Assembly (NCBI RefSeq): GCF_030253575.1
Contig: NC_080567.1
Location: 28,284,501 to 28,348,500, forward strand
From: Rhododendron vialii
Lineage: Eukaryota > Streptophyta > Magnoliopsida > Ericales > Ericaceae
Direction: 5' to 3'
DNA: 64,000 nucleotides
The translations under genes were made by a program, and so were the position numbers. The notes below the pieces were generated by a model that saw nothing but the letters and a program-made list of their open reading frames with translations, was not told where the DNA came from and ran no database searches. This document shows, piece by piece, positions 25,557-36,969 of the stretch; positions within the stretch are counted from its first letter, which is position 1, and every line of letters begins with the position of its first letter.

Positions 25557-25723
25557 GAGAATATAAAAATGTCATATCCATTTCCAAGATGAAAGCAACA
25601 GTAACAAAATTGTGAAAGAAGCAGACGAGGCCACTGCTTCAAGTTCTGATCAGTAAGATCTACAAGACCCTCTTGATGAGGTGGGAAAAAATGAGCACTT
25701 GGATGAAATGGATTCATTGATTA

Positions 25724-27298
25724 TCACTTGTTGCTTAAATCTGATTCTGCCGGATTGATGTGAGAATCATCAGATGAACCGCTGGAGGTTGGCAAGGCAT
25801 TGTGCGTGCTTGTATTTGGAAGGTATGAATAAGCAATAACAGAAGTTCCCATTGCCACTGACAGTCCAATACAGCCCCATATCCACTTTCGCCGATTCTG
25901 TCTCTTTTGTCGCTGCCTCCGTGCAACCTCTGCGTAATTTGACAGGAAACAATATAGGAATCAAGTAGAGAAACAAGACACCATTACACAAACAACTGTA
26001 AGAGAAGCGCCTGCGCATACCATGATGCAGGTGATTACCACTTATACGGGTTGGAATCTTGGGCTAACACAACCCGAAAATTAAATATTGATTCAACAAG
26101 GTCAACATAAAGGTATGGCAGAGGCTATAAAAGGGGGGAAAGTGCAAAAGTGGTGAAAAATTCCAAGCTCCCTAGCTCTATCCTCTTCATCCAGTTACAA
26201 ATGCACTAAGTGTTCAACCACAGGTTCGATGAGAAACATAATTATAACAGAACTTTTCATTACCATTTTATGTCATATGCAATGTTCTATTTACACAAAA
26301 AGATCCGGGCTCGAGTATACTTCCTAGTTCCTACTATACTGCCATATCCGAAACAACTCATGCGTTTCTTGACAAGATTCATGAACTACCCATAACCAAA
26401 GAAAGTCCTTTCGGCTCTGTTCACTCATAACTCATCAGGAAAAAATCACGATAGAGTTAAGTAGTAGAACCATGAAGTACAAACACTATATGCAAGTGGG
26501 GAAATTATGCAATCTTAGAAAGTAATTAACCCCCATTTCAGCACTGAAACCTTGGTTAATTTGTCGCCTGATGTATAGGAACAGAGAAGATGAAGATAAA
26601 TATGATGCGCTGTCAAGATAATGATTATAGGCCAACTTCCATAGAGTTCCTCTGATAATATCAAAAGCACCAAATGAAGAAAACCAAGGACAAGGATAAC
26701 ATACCCATAACTTCTTGGTTCCTCTGGGACATTTCATGGTTAACGGCCTCATAGTACTGCAATTTGTCTCGCAATCGGGAGATTTCTTGGTCTTTGGATT
26801 CAATGATTAACTCTGCAGCTATTTCAGCTTCAGCACGTGCTTGACCCCTTCCTATTGCTTCAGCCACAAATCTAGTAACTTCTAGTTCCTGGCAGCACTG
26901 CTCTAGAACATCTATCTCCAGCTGCGTACTAGTGGCATTTGGGGGACTGGGAAATGTTAGCCCTGTTTGGGATAGAAGACTGGCTAGCCTCTGCCACTGA
27001 CTGTACATCTGAGTAACAGCATGCTCAGCAGTCTTTCGTCTTTCAATCTCCTCAAGAAGACTGAGCCTTGCTGCACGTAGCTCTGACTCAATTTTTGGTC
27101 CATATGTGGAGGACAAATTTGAAATAGATCCATCAGAGGAGAATTCTGCAACATCTCAGTTACAGAAAAGCTAGTAAGTGATAACTCAACATCTCCAAAT
27201 CAAGGCACTCAAACTTGTTCAGAAAGTTGTTACTCCAAACTTCACCCTATCATAAATGACCAACTAGATTGCTGGACATTGGACAAATTAACAGTAAG

Positions 27299-27374
<76 letters not shown>

Positions 27375-29433
27375 AATAAAAACATAGAAAGAAAATAAAA
27401 TGGAACAACATACAATAGGTACGGAAAGAAGACGAGGGTAAGACAACTCATACAATATTTGCATGAAGAGTGGGGTACCAACAGGAGAGAATGGACTTGT
27501 TCAGGTGTCAAGAGGCAAAACAATAGGCAATGCACGAGTTTAGGTGTCGAGATGTGAGCTAACCTCTCCACAAAGATATAATATTTTACCATGGTATGTT
27601 AACCAGACTATCAACTCTAATTAACCAAGTTCCAAAACCTACGAAGGTCATGTGTCGGCATTGCAAGTCAGAATTGCAAGTCTAAGAAATAAGTATACAC
27701 AAAAATATTAAATTTGATAAAACTTGGCCTTAATCCAATCTTATTATGAATTATCCCATCAATCACAATCATATATTATAATATAAATGCAGAATAAAAA
27801 TGCTAATGACACATTTACAAGGCACTAGCAACAGAACACCCACCGTTCTCGTAAGGCATACATTGAAAGAGTAGACACATCTATCGAGATTGCTCATGGG
27901 ACTTCCAAAGAATCCAAACCACTCCAAGCCTAATATAGTTCTATCCCAATCAACTAGAGCTGGCTACGTGAATCCTTTTCACCATTCCACGCTGTCAAAA
28001 TCTTCTGTGTTTAGATTTAGTAATAGATACTGTCCTTTATCTCCATTTAATGCAACCCAACCGAGCTTACAACAAACAAAAAAGCCGAGCAGAGCTTTAG
28101 AATGCTAAAGTTTGTTTAACTTGAGACTCAATGAAAACTTTAGTGGAGCTCGAGCCTAATTGGCCTCTGTTTAAGTTTAGCTCAAGCTAGTTCACGAGCC
28201 TTAACGAGCAAAAAATACTACATATTTATGCTAACATACAAGTCTAGTGCTGTAAAAAAAATTCTACATAAAGAAGCTCATACATATATTTATTAAACAC
28301 AAAAAGTAAAGAAGTTTTCATTAAGTGCATATATAAGTTATACAACCTATACAAGTATAAATCTATACATGTTCAAGTCTATACATGAAATTTTCATTAT
28401 AGCATAGGTTCATGAGCCTGAGCAGAATACTGTAAGATTCCAGCTCAGCGCTTTCATTAAATGAGCCTAAAATTGATGCTTAAGTTTGGCTTGTTTAATA
28501 GACGAATCGAAAATCGAACCCGAACCGACTTTTATGGAGCGGCCAGTTCATTTGCAGCCCTAACCTTAAGTAACTTGGGTTATCCAGATACATGGTGAAA
28601 CAGCTCAAGTAGTTATATGATTTAATCCTCTTTGATAACTATTTCCCACAGTTACCGACCATAGGCATGCGTTCAAGTTCTTAAAGATCTATATTTCTGT
28701 CCCAATAGCCAAGTAAAACATAAGAAAAAACAGCAATTACCACAGGCAAGCGTTCAAGTTCCTAAAGACCTAATTCCACATAACGAAGGAAAGCAAACAA
28801 TATCGAAAGAGACTATAGATAGAAACGACGGTAACAAACCGACCTTCGTCGGCATCAAAGAATTCTCCCTGATTCGACACAACGCTCCGACACTCAGCTA
28901 CCTGCCTCCCACACTCCTCCACCACCTCCGTCGTGCTCCCGACACTCGCGGCCTCGCAACGAGGATCCAAAAAATCATCGTCTACAACCTCATCACAACC
29001 TCCATTTAGATCATCTCCCTCCCCACCAACAAACTCCTCACCAAACAAATTCTCCTCCACCACTTCCCCAACAACCACCTCGCCACAATCACCACTCGAA
29101 CTCAAATCCACATCCAAATTCGAATTCAAATTCAGATTCTTCTCGTCGTCTCGAGCCCTAACGACGGCGTCTCTCCCGCGCCGCTTGTGGTTAACGACGT
29201 ACGGAGACGGGGAGACCGGATCGTACGAGGAGTCCGGGATCGGAGCCGGAGCCGGGGTTATGTACAGAGCGGGAGATATGTATATGTGATTCGGAGCTTG
29301 AGCTCTCTTATGATTGCTACCGTCGTCGGTAAGGGAAGAAGGTCTGGCGGTGGCGCGGGGCGGCGAGTCCGAGGGGTTTTTGTGGACGGTGGGCTCGAGC
29401 AGGGTCTCCCACGCGATTCTGGTGAAGGTCGGC

Positions 29434-29435
<2 letters not shown>
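25724..29435 (-). CDS. Unrecognised plant coiled-coil protein with C-terminal membrane segment
   Basis: Three exons on the minus strand: 29435-28844, 27145-26705, 25929-25724; 1239 nt, 412 aa, phases agree at both GT-AG introns. The ATG at 29435 opens MPTFTRIAWETLLEP. Seen: a low-complexity, acidic N-terminal half (about 1-197, with Pro/Tyr-rich and Glu/Val-rich stretches); a Glu/Lys/Gln-rich helical region (about 210-340) with spaced Leu suggesting coiled coil; a basic Arg/Lys/Gln cluster (about 348-359); and a hydrophobic span (about 360-381) followed by about 31 polar residues. Inference: a C-terminally anchored membrane protein with a cytosolic coiled coil. No enzymatic motif was seen and I cannot name the family with confidence. 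A CT tract (GA on the plus strand) lies directly before the start codon. Confidence 0.88.
27301..27374. repeat. Compound (CT)25(CA)12 microsatellite
   Basis: A CT run at 27301-27350 continues into a CA run at 27351-27374, inside intron 1 of the coiled-coil gene. Confidence 0.97.

Positions 29436-29438
<3 letters not shown>

Positions 29439-29465
<27 letters not shown>
29439..29465. repeat. GA microsatellite directly upstream of a start codon
   Basis: The GA run starts 4 nt from the minus-strand ATG at 29435, so in the mRNA sense it is a CU-rich 5' leader. Confidence 0.9.
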
Positions 29466-29469
<4 letters not shown>

Positions 29470-30779
29470 GGGGGGTGCATAGGAAACGAGCTGCGCCGCC
29501 TCTGGCAAGGGTTTTTTTAAGAGAGAGAGAGAGGGAGGGAGAGGGGGGGGAATATGTATGGGTGTATGTATAGGTTAGGGGAAAGGAGGAAAAGAGTGTT
29601 GACCAAGACAGAGGAGGAGGAGGGCTTCTTCTTTTCTGTTTTTTTTTTCCAACGACCTATGACGTTGGGGATTGCGAAGGGAAGGGGAGACCCAAAAGTG
29701 GGGAGAGTATTTTATGGGGTTTGGTTTTGAATTTTGAACATTGTTGGCTTTTACTTCAAGACAAAGAACAAGAAATATGAAGAGGTGGACCATGCCAACA
29801 GAGGATAACTTCTTTTACAGTTCAAGAAAAAAAAAAAAAAAGATAACTTTTTTTAATAGTTTTTTTTCAACGGCAAAAAATAAATTTTATTATTAATATT
29901 TAAAATTGTTACAAAGATTAATAATGGACAATGATAGCGACGACCCGAGACTTATCTCTTGATTAGCAAGATGCCAACCTTAATAAAAATTGTGAAATGT
30001 TTCCATCCTTAGAAGTAATTTGCTGATCAAGAGAAGACACCTGAAAAGCCTAAAGCCCAGATACCTGAGACAAGCCCAACAATTAAACCAGATGAGACGC
30101 AGCCCAAAATACCTAAAGGTGTTGTCCCCATCTGAGTCGTCCATGCTTGGTAATGGATGACTCAGATTTCAACTTGACAATGCATGATCGGACGATTGTG
30201 ATCTGATTGGCTAAAATGAAATCTTAGCCGCCTATTACCGGACATGGACGGGCTTTGTTTGATAGGAGGGATTGGATTAGATGGGATTGTGGTGAGTGGA
30301 TTATTAGTGAGGAGATTATTTGAGAGTATAGTCCCTCATATACCATATTTGTTTGTGCATGGAATTCAACAACGGACAAGGTTAATCTTCTGTGTCCTAC
30401 GTTTATTTTGAATACTGCTTCATAATGATTAATGACTTAATTGTCTATATTGCCCCTAGTACAATTTATAGATGAGTGATTATATTTGAATGCAAAAAAT
30501 TGTCTCTAACCCCGACTACTCTTTACAACAATCTCAATTAATTTGATTCAAAAAAATAAAAAAACTTGATTTTCAATTGACTATGTTGCCTCGAAAGCAA
30601 TTTACAAACCCACCGGTACCCTTGTTCTTTAGCTTTTTTTTTGTTGTTGTGGCAGTTAGCTTTTTATGATGGCATTTAGCTTCCACAACCCTAAGAGAGG
30701 GTTGGCGGATTATGAATCCAATCTCCCAAATCAAACACGCTCCTAGGGGACAAAAGGATTCCCGAGTTCGGACTTTTAG
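29466..30779. other. Intergenic upstream of the coiled-coil gene; nothing firm
   Basis: This holds the putative promoter of the minus-strand gene, further GA-rich tracts (29521-29550), and at about 29863-29900 a T run followed by CAACGGCAAAAAATAAATT. That resembles the reversed 3' end of a plant LINE, as also seen near 56940. No coding exon was recognised. Confidence 0.45.
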
Positions 30780-31175
30780 GCTCCGTTTGTTTGGGTGTAA
30801 AATGTTTTACAATATAAAATATTTTTTTAGAAAATAAACTTTAAACTTCTATTTTTCAGTGTTTGGTTGACACTTGTAAAATATTTTCAGAAATCAACAA
30901 AATAGTGTAGAGAGAGAATGGGGCTTAAACAGTGGAAAGATTTGAGAATATTGGAATTGAACATGGCTCAGAACTAACGATCGGGGAAACTAAGCAGTGA
31001 GAATTACAATAGAAGACAGCGGGTTCATTTAAGAAAATAACTTACGGAAAACTTAAGGATAAGTCATTTTCATCCAATTGATGTAAAATATTTTTCTTAT
31101 TTTTGACACAACCATACACCAGAAAATAGGTAAAACATTTTACCGAAAAATATTTTACGCCCAAACACACAGAGC
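30780..31175. mobile_element. Inverted-repeat MITE, superfamily unclear
   Basis: Left end GCTCCGTTTGTTTGGGTGTA pairs with right end (reverse complement) GCTCTGTGTGTTTGGGCGTA. The match extends through a TAAAATGTTTTAC core repeated inward, giving arms of about 110-130 bp around a non-coding centre. No convincing target duplication was seen. Confidence 0.65.
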
Positions 31176-31499
31176 GTTTGGGTTAATTTTGTTGTTTGAA
31201 ATTAAGTGTTACTACAAGATACAGTAAATGATTTTCGCCGCCTACTTTTGGGATCCGTATTCTCTCCGTTACATTCAATGGAATCTTCATTCCATTTAAA
31301 ATAAGAATTTGACACCTCTCTTGTTTTACAATGGACGGACAAGATGAGATTGGCTTCATAATTTTAAGTTTTGAGCAAAACTACACCGATTCGATTATGT
31401 AGAGATCCGTATTTTTTTTTTATCATTTGAAATGTTTATTAATTGACTAATTAGGAGAATACGGTTTATTTGGTGGTTATTTGAATTAGGAATTGAAAT

Positions 31500-33941
31500 G
31501 AGAAAATTGAAACTTGGGGGAGTGAGTTTGTGATTTAAAAATATGGGAGTATATATAGGGGGTGTATGTATTGTAGGAGATTAATTTTCATCTCCTCATC
31601 TCTCTTTCTACCGTCCCTCTCTCTCTCTCATCCGAAACTTCTCCCTCTCCTCTCTTCTCACTCAAAACTCCTCCAAGACCTCAAGAACCTCAAGGATCAA
31701 CCACCCTTCGGCCCTCCAATCGCGTTCTCGGGCTCAAAATTTCGTGAGTCAAGCTCGAAGGAAAGTTCTTAGTCAATTTCGGAGCTTTGAAAATCAAGAA
31801 ATCGCTTGGGCTTCGATCAATCGCTTGGGTTTCGTTCAAATCACTTGAGGTAGGAATTTCTTACTCTCTCTATGTGTTTATGGGCTGATTATGTGCTTTG
31901 ATCGTGCTTGGTTCGTTGTTTGTTGTTGGAGTTTCGTTGTTGAAAAGCTGAAAATCTGCAGAAAAACTCTGTGGTATTGATACCCTCAAAAGGGGTATCG
32001 ATACCCCCACTCTCCTCTGGACCAGACTCTGGCCAGGTATTGATACCTCGATCAGGGGTATCAATACCTCTTTTCTGTTCCGGATAGATTTGGTTCGTTT
32101 GTTTCTTCTCGTGCCCGTTTGAACCCCGAACACTTCAAACACCTTTTGAATAGCTTCAAATCACTTCCAAACTTGATTGTTCGTACCTCGAAAGGTTCAT
32201 TGACAAATCGATCATTTTGGGCCCTCGTCGTAGCTTAAAAAGGTGTAGAATTAAATAGTTAGGATACTCTATATTATTATATGCTTTTGGTTGATTAAAG
32301 TAGATGTTGTGATACGTCTTAATGATCGATATAGACTTGTTAAGCATTGTTAAATGACGTGATGATTGGTGAATTGAGAAATGTACTATGGAGGCGTTAT
32401 TGAGTACCGTAGGCCATAAAGTATATCGTAGGGTACATCGTTGGTCGATGGGGGTTTTCCTAATGGTCTAAATGAGAATAGAGTAACCCGTACCCTCATG
32501 CTTCGTTTTATTGACCTGCCTAGGTTCTTTTGGCACCTAATCTATAAGATTCTCGTTTAGAACCTAGCGGATGATGTGTTGTAGAGTCATTTTTGGGTTC
32601 GGTACGTGACATAAGGCATCGTGATAGACTTTGAGGGATAACGTGAACCTAAGGTATTTAATAATGTACAAAAGGACATGTTTATGAGTTTATAATATAT
32701 TGAATGACGATGAATGAAAGCATGTGACCTTGGGAAGTGTTGTATCTTTGTATTCGGATTGTTAATGCTTATGTGTTTATGTGAGTTGTGAATTTTGAAT
32801 TGAGGGTCCTGCAACGCAAGGTGTGGTAATGCGGAGACTCTAGAGGGGCCGTTACGCAAGGTGTGGTAAGGCGGAAACCCAGGTAGAAAGAGAGTTCACT
32901 GTCACGCATGGGGTGGTAACACAGTTGAATTTCTCATAAAATGAAGAATGTTGAAGTTGATATCAGAAGTATACGTTGTTACTTGAACTGTTTGCTGCTT
33001 GAGATGATAACCGTTAAAGAAAGAGATAAACAACTGACTCTACTAAGGATTTGAAAAGAAAGGAACTTGTCTTTTTTTGAAAAATGATTTTTATTAAAAT
33101 CATCCGGCTATTCTTGAGCGAATCAACGGTTTTCGGTATTCGTGCGCAGAATCAACGGACTCCGGCTATTCAAACTCGAATCAACGGAGTTTGACCCGTA
33201 GAGGTCCAGAGTATTTCTCAAAATTATTTTGAAAATCAAAAAGGAATGTTTTCTTTTATGAAAAGAGACTTGATGGTAAATGGTAAAGGATGGGAAAGTC
33301 AAGTGTGACATTCATTTGAGGAGACTTGAATTGGTTTGAGAAATTGTCGTTGTCATTTTGATTGATGTGTGTTTAACGCTACCTCTAGATTGATGTATAA
33401 ATGGCTAGGCATATCTATAAGACGTATTGAATTCCGTAGTCATTGTTCGTCGGTTTATTGTGCCTTTGTGCTTTCGATCGTTCATTGAAAATCATTCACT
33501 CTTATTGCACGTTTCATCGCATTTACATATAGCTTGAGTACAGAAATTTCTACTGGGCTAGTGTAGCTCAACCTATCATTTTCAAGTATATCTCAAAGAC
33601 CTTGACGCGAAGTGCATATATGGTGTGCATGCTTGATCTCATCTCTTTTGAAAGCCGCCGAGAAGTGATTTCATCATCTTTTGTATGATCTCTTGGAAAG
33701 ATGAAATTGTAAATTTATTTGAAGTCTTTTAATTTCAGATATTATGTAACCTCTAAATTTTACTCTTTTAACTAGCTATGAAATTTGGGCCGTGGTGCCA
33801 ATGTTGTAAATGTTTAAACTTGAGAAACTTGATTTGTAAATAATCTTTTGAAAATTCTCTTTTGGGTATAATATATATATTGTGCGAGGATCATTTATTG
33901 AAATGGATTATTTATTTATGTTGAAAATTGAGGGCGTGACA
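31500..33941 (+). mobile_element. LTR-like segment, probably a truncated solo LTR of a gypsy-type element
   Basis: A TATATATA motif at 31550-31557 is followed by a CT-rich leader and then about 2.3 kb of non-coding sequence. The segment ends GGGCGTGACA at 33932-33941, the 3' terminus typical of some plant chromovirus LTRs. No partner LTR, primer binding site or protein domain was found nearby, and the 5' edge is not visible. Inside are four copies of a 12-bp GGTATNNATACC palindrome (31973-32068) and three diverged copies of an ACGCAAGGTGTGGTAA block (about 32813-32925). Assignment rests on these end features only. Confidence 0.42.
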
Positions 33942-36024
33942 AATTACCTCATTAAAGTTATAAATTATCTTTTACACTTAAGCAAAAAACACTAATTATA
34001 TGTCAAAGTGTCCCGCTGCACCTGAATTAAGTTGGTGCATGCTGCACTTGCAAAACCCAAAGCCTAAAATTGGCCAATTACCAGCTGCAGCAGTCATCGT
34101 CCCTGCCCCTCTCTCCGGCCCCTTCACTTTACTAGCTCGTTATTCACTTGCAAATCCAAATCTAGCTATGATTTCCTTTTCTTTTACATGTCATGCGCTT
34201 AGTTTGATTACATTGACTATTGAAATTGGCCTAGTTATATTAAAAGTTACGAAGCCGGGCTCATATTGTTCGTCCATTCTAAAATAGGTGGGGTGTCAAG
34301 TCCTTATCTAGTGGAACGAAGATCTCCATTCCATACGTGGAATGGAGAGGATGTGGATCGATCCCTACTTTTGTCTGTTGAAGGGTGATTTGCTCCTTAA
34401 GCCTCCCTTTTATTGGAGTTTCCTCCATATCCCTGTTATTGTCCTCTTGACTCTGGGCGCCTATCTCTCCCCCTTTTCCCTTCTCTAATTTGGCGTTCGT
34501 CTCCCTTTCTCTGGCTCGATCTCCCGGTCTTTAACATGACGTTCACAACGGCAAGCTTCCTCCTTCTCGCGCGCCCATTTCACTTTGGCATGTCGTTGCC
34601 ACGGTCATCTTCATTTTCATGCCTTCGGGAGGTTTCCTGAACCTGGTTCATCTTCTGCTTAAGGAGTCTTAACTCCTCCCCAAGTTCGTCCAGTCATGCG
34701 AGCAGTTGCTTGTTCATCTTCCAAATGCACAGCTCCAGCTCGTCCCCATCCATATCCCTTCTAGGCTTCTATTTGTTTGGGGTTTCCGACTCTAGCCCTA
34801 TCCTCCCATCCTATCTGACTTCTGACTCTCTTCGAACCATGCATGAACATTGCTTCCTTCAGTACTTCTCTCAACTTTCCCACTTATTTCACCGGAAATC
34901 TCGTTTCTTCGTGAAGCGTTGGCTAGGACATCGTCTTCCATGGCATTTGTTGGCAACTTAAAGAATGACTCTCACTGTGGTTGCCAATTGTGGAGGCTTG
35001 ATTTATTAGGACTCCCCTTTGTACTGAGATTTACCCTTTGAGCTCCTGCTCGGCCAATGCCTTAAGTCGAGACCTTCAACATGATGCTTCGGCATTAATC
35101 ATCTTTCGAGAAATTCATCTCTCTCGGACGTTGAACTACATTCGAGGTGGCTATCGACAGAGCTGGTAGTTGGAATTAGAAATCGGTTGCTAAATTGATG
35201 TTATTAGTCAATTGAACTTGGTTGTTGACTGTATCCGAGATAATTTGCAGACTTTTCTGAAATACTTTGACGTCTCTAGATAAATTTGACTTCTCTTGAT
35301 AATTTTGTTTTAATGTCGATTATGTTTGCTTAGGACCTCTTTGGCCTAATCTTTTATAGGAGTAGGTTTTTTAACACATTTTTTTTTGTTGTTTTCTCTT
35401 AATCTTTATAATATTCGGGTGGGTCAAAATTTTTACATCATATTTTTTCGTTTCGACGAGATGAACCGAAAAAGTATAAATTGGAAAATTTTCAAAAGAA
35501 TTAATAATCACATTCCCTTTTTATAATTCATATTCTATTTTTTGTCTTTATTCACTTGAATTTACTATGTTACCTTTTATTTAATACACTTTTTCACACA
35601 TTTAAAAATAATATTGTAAATTCACGTGGATAAAAAAAGAGAGTGACAAAATCATTTTTCATAATTAAAAGGAAAGTGTGAAATTCATTTTTTCTTAAAA
35701 AACCCGTGGAAAAACTCCTAAAAATTGGAGCCGGATCTCCCGTCCAAATTTGTCTATCCCACTCTCCTGTCCCAGTCCTCTAAACGCGCCACATGTCCAC
35801 TTCCCCTGTCCAACTAACGGAGCTACTTGCCCAGTTACTCTAAGTTATTTCCTATTCCTTTTTAGGTTCCCCACTTCTCCGGTCCAAAATACTATTCTCC
35901 TGTCCTACTCCTCTATTTTGCATCATGTTTTTTCTCTGGTGTGCACTATTTATACTATAAACATAGTATAAACACATTAAGATAAAAAAACATAAAATTT
36001 GAAAACTCAATGTGATAAGTTAGA
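33942..36024. other. Intergenic; possible decayed gag-like trace on the minus strand
   Basis: No intact coding exon is present. On the minus strand around 34970-34450 a broken frame reads as charged, Gln/Glu/Arg-rich peptide reminiscent of retrotransposon gag linkers, interrupted by stops. This is weak. The block 35340-35720 is A/T-rich and may contain a worn inverted-repeat element, but the ends were not delimited. Confidence 0.3.
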
Positions 36025-36426
36025 TTTTTTTTAATCGAAGTATATTCCATTAAAATGCGGAACGGCACTTACAACGATTTCATCCGAAAATAGTGACAAG
36101 GAAAAACGACACCAACCCATCACAGAGAAATAACACATGAAAAGCAACAATCTGTCCATTTTTTTTAATCGAAGTATATTCCATTAATATGCCAAACGGC
36201 ACTTACGGCAATTCCATCCGAAAATAGTGGTAAGGAAAAACAACACCAACCCATCACAGAGAAATTACACATGAAAACCAACAATCTGTCGATTTTTTCT
36301 AATCGAAGTATATTCCATTAATATGCCAAACGGCACTTACAATGATTCCATCCGAAAATAGTAGCAAGAAAAAACAACACCAACCCATGGCAGAGAAATT
36401 ACACATGAAAAGCCAACAATCTGTCC
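36025..36426. repeat. Three tandem copies of a 134-bp unit
   Basis: Copies start with a T run and AATCGAAGTATATTCCATTA. The AATCGAAG motif occurs at 36033, 36167 and 36301, giving an exact 134-bp period twice. Copies differ at several sites, and the third is followed by unique sequence. The T run plus the ATTCCATTA / AAACGGCACTTAC content resembles reversed 3' tails of plant LINEs, so the unit may be a LINE-derived fragment that amplified in tandem (inference). It lies about 540 bp before the COG0212 start. Confidence 0.9.
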
Positions 36427-36808
36427 ATCTAGCCGCCTCAAGAGCCACTGATTTCAATCTCCATGCTGTGTTTGCTCTGTTTTCTCCATGCTCTCTGTTT
36501 CTCCCTCTTCTTTTTATTTCTTCGCTCAATACGGAAGTGCCATAGGTGGGTTAATGATAAACCCTAAAAGAAACAAAAAGAGACTTTTTGTCTCCCAATT
36601 TTTCACACCAGAAGTGTAAAAGGGTATAGGAAACAGAGTAGTTGGATTTTAACTGAGAAACTAACGCTGTTAGAGGGGCGAAAGGAATGGATACGTGGCA
36701 CAAGTATAGGACTGGGACAGGGAGTGGGACAGACAAATTTGGACAGGGGATCCGGTGCCCTAAAAATTAGGACACAGGCCATGCTTTATTCACGTCCCAC
36801 GTACGGGC

Positions 36809-36815
36809 TATATAA
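36809..36815 (+). promoter_or_regulatory. Putative TATA box of the COG0212 gene
   Basis: TATATAA lies 155 bp before the start codon at 36970, followed by a CT-rich leader. It is the only well-formed TATA motif in the expected range; function is not proven. Confidence 0.5.
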
Positions 36816-36932
36816 TCCGGAGAAAATACAGATGAGGTACCAGCGCACGATAACAACAATGCATCCCACATTTTGAGCCGTCCATTTGTTTCCTCTCACC
36901 CCTTTCCAACTCACTCCAAACATCCATCACAG

Positions 36933-36934
<2 letters not shown>

Positions 36935-36963
<29 letters not shown>
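36935..36963. repeat. CT microsatellite in the COG0212 5' leader
   Basis: The CT run ends 6 nt before the ATG at 36970, inside the presumed 5' untranslated region. Confidence 0.95.
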
Positions 36964-36968
<5 letters not shown>

Positions 36969-36969
36969 A

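Larger units (their letters stand above)
24084..25723. other. Intergenic: PPR promoter side, Stowaway MITE, 91-bp duplication
   Basis: The first few hundred bases should contain the PPR 5' untranslated region and promoter. A Stowaway MITE lies at 24335-24545 and a tandem duplication at about 25375-25556. The end next to 25724 is 3' flank of the coiled-coil gene. No other coding exon was seen. Confidence 0.6.

Noticed and set aside
28130-28560. Possible MITE ending near TTTGCAGCCCT in intron 1 of the coiled-coil gene
   Set aside because: The right end looks like a common plant repeat terminus, but no matching left end or duplication was seen.
28933-29573. Plus-strand open frames of 68-128 codons over exon 1 of the coiled-coil gene
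   Set aside because: They overlap a well-supported spliced minus-strand gene and read as Ser/Thr/Arg-rich low complexity with GA-repeat translation.
34413-35041. Open frames rich in Ser, Leu and Phe on the plus strand
   Set aside because: No conserved motif; the minus strand reads slightly more like a broken retroelement gag, and neither is supportable as a gene.
36025-36426. CRISPR-like array
   Set aside because: Three long tandem units with no unique spacers in a plant genome; a simple tandem repeat.
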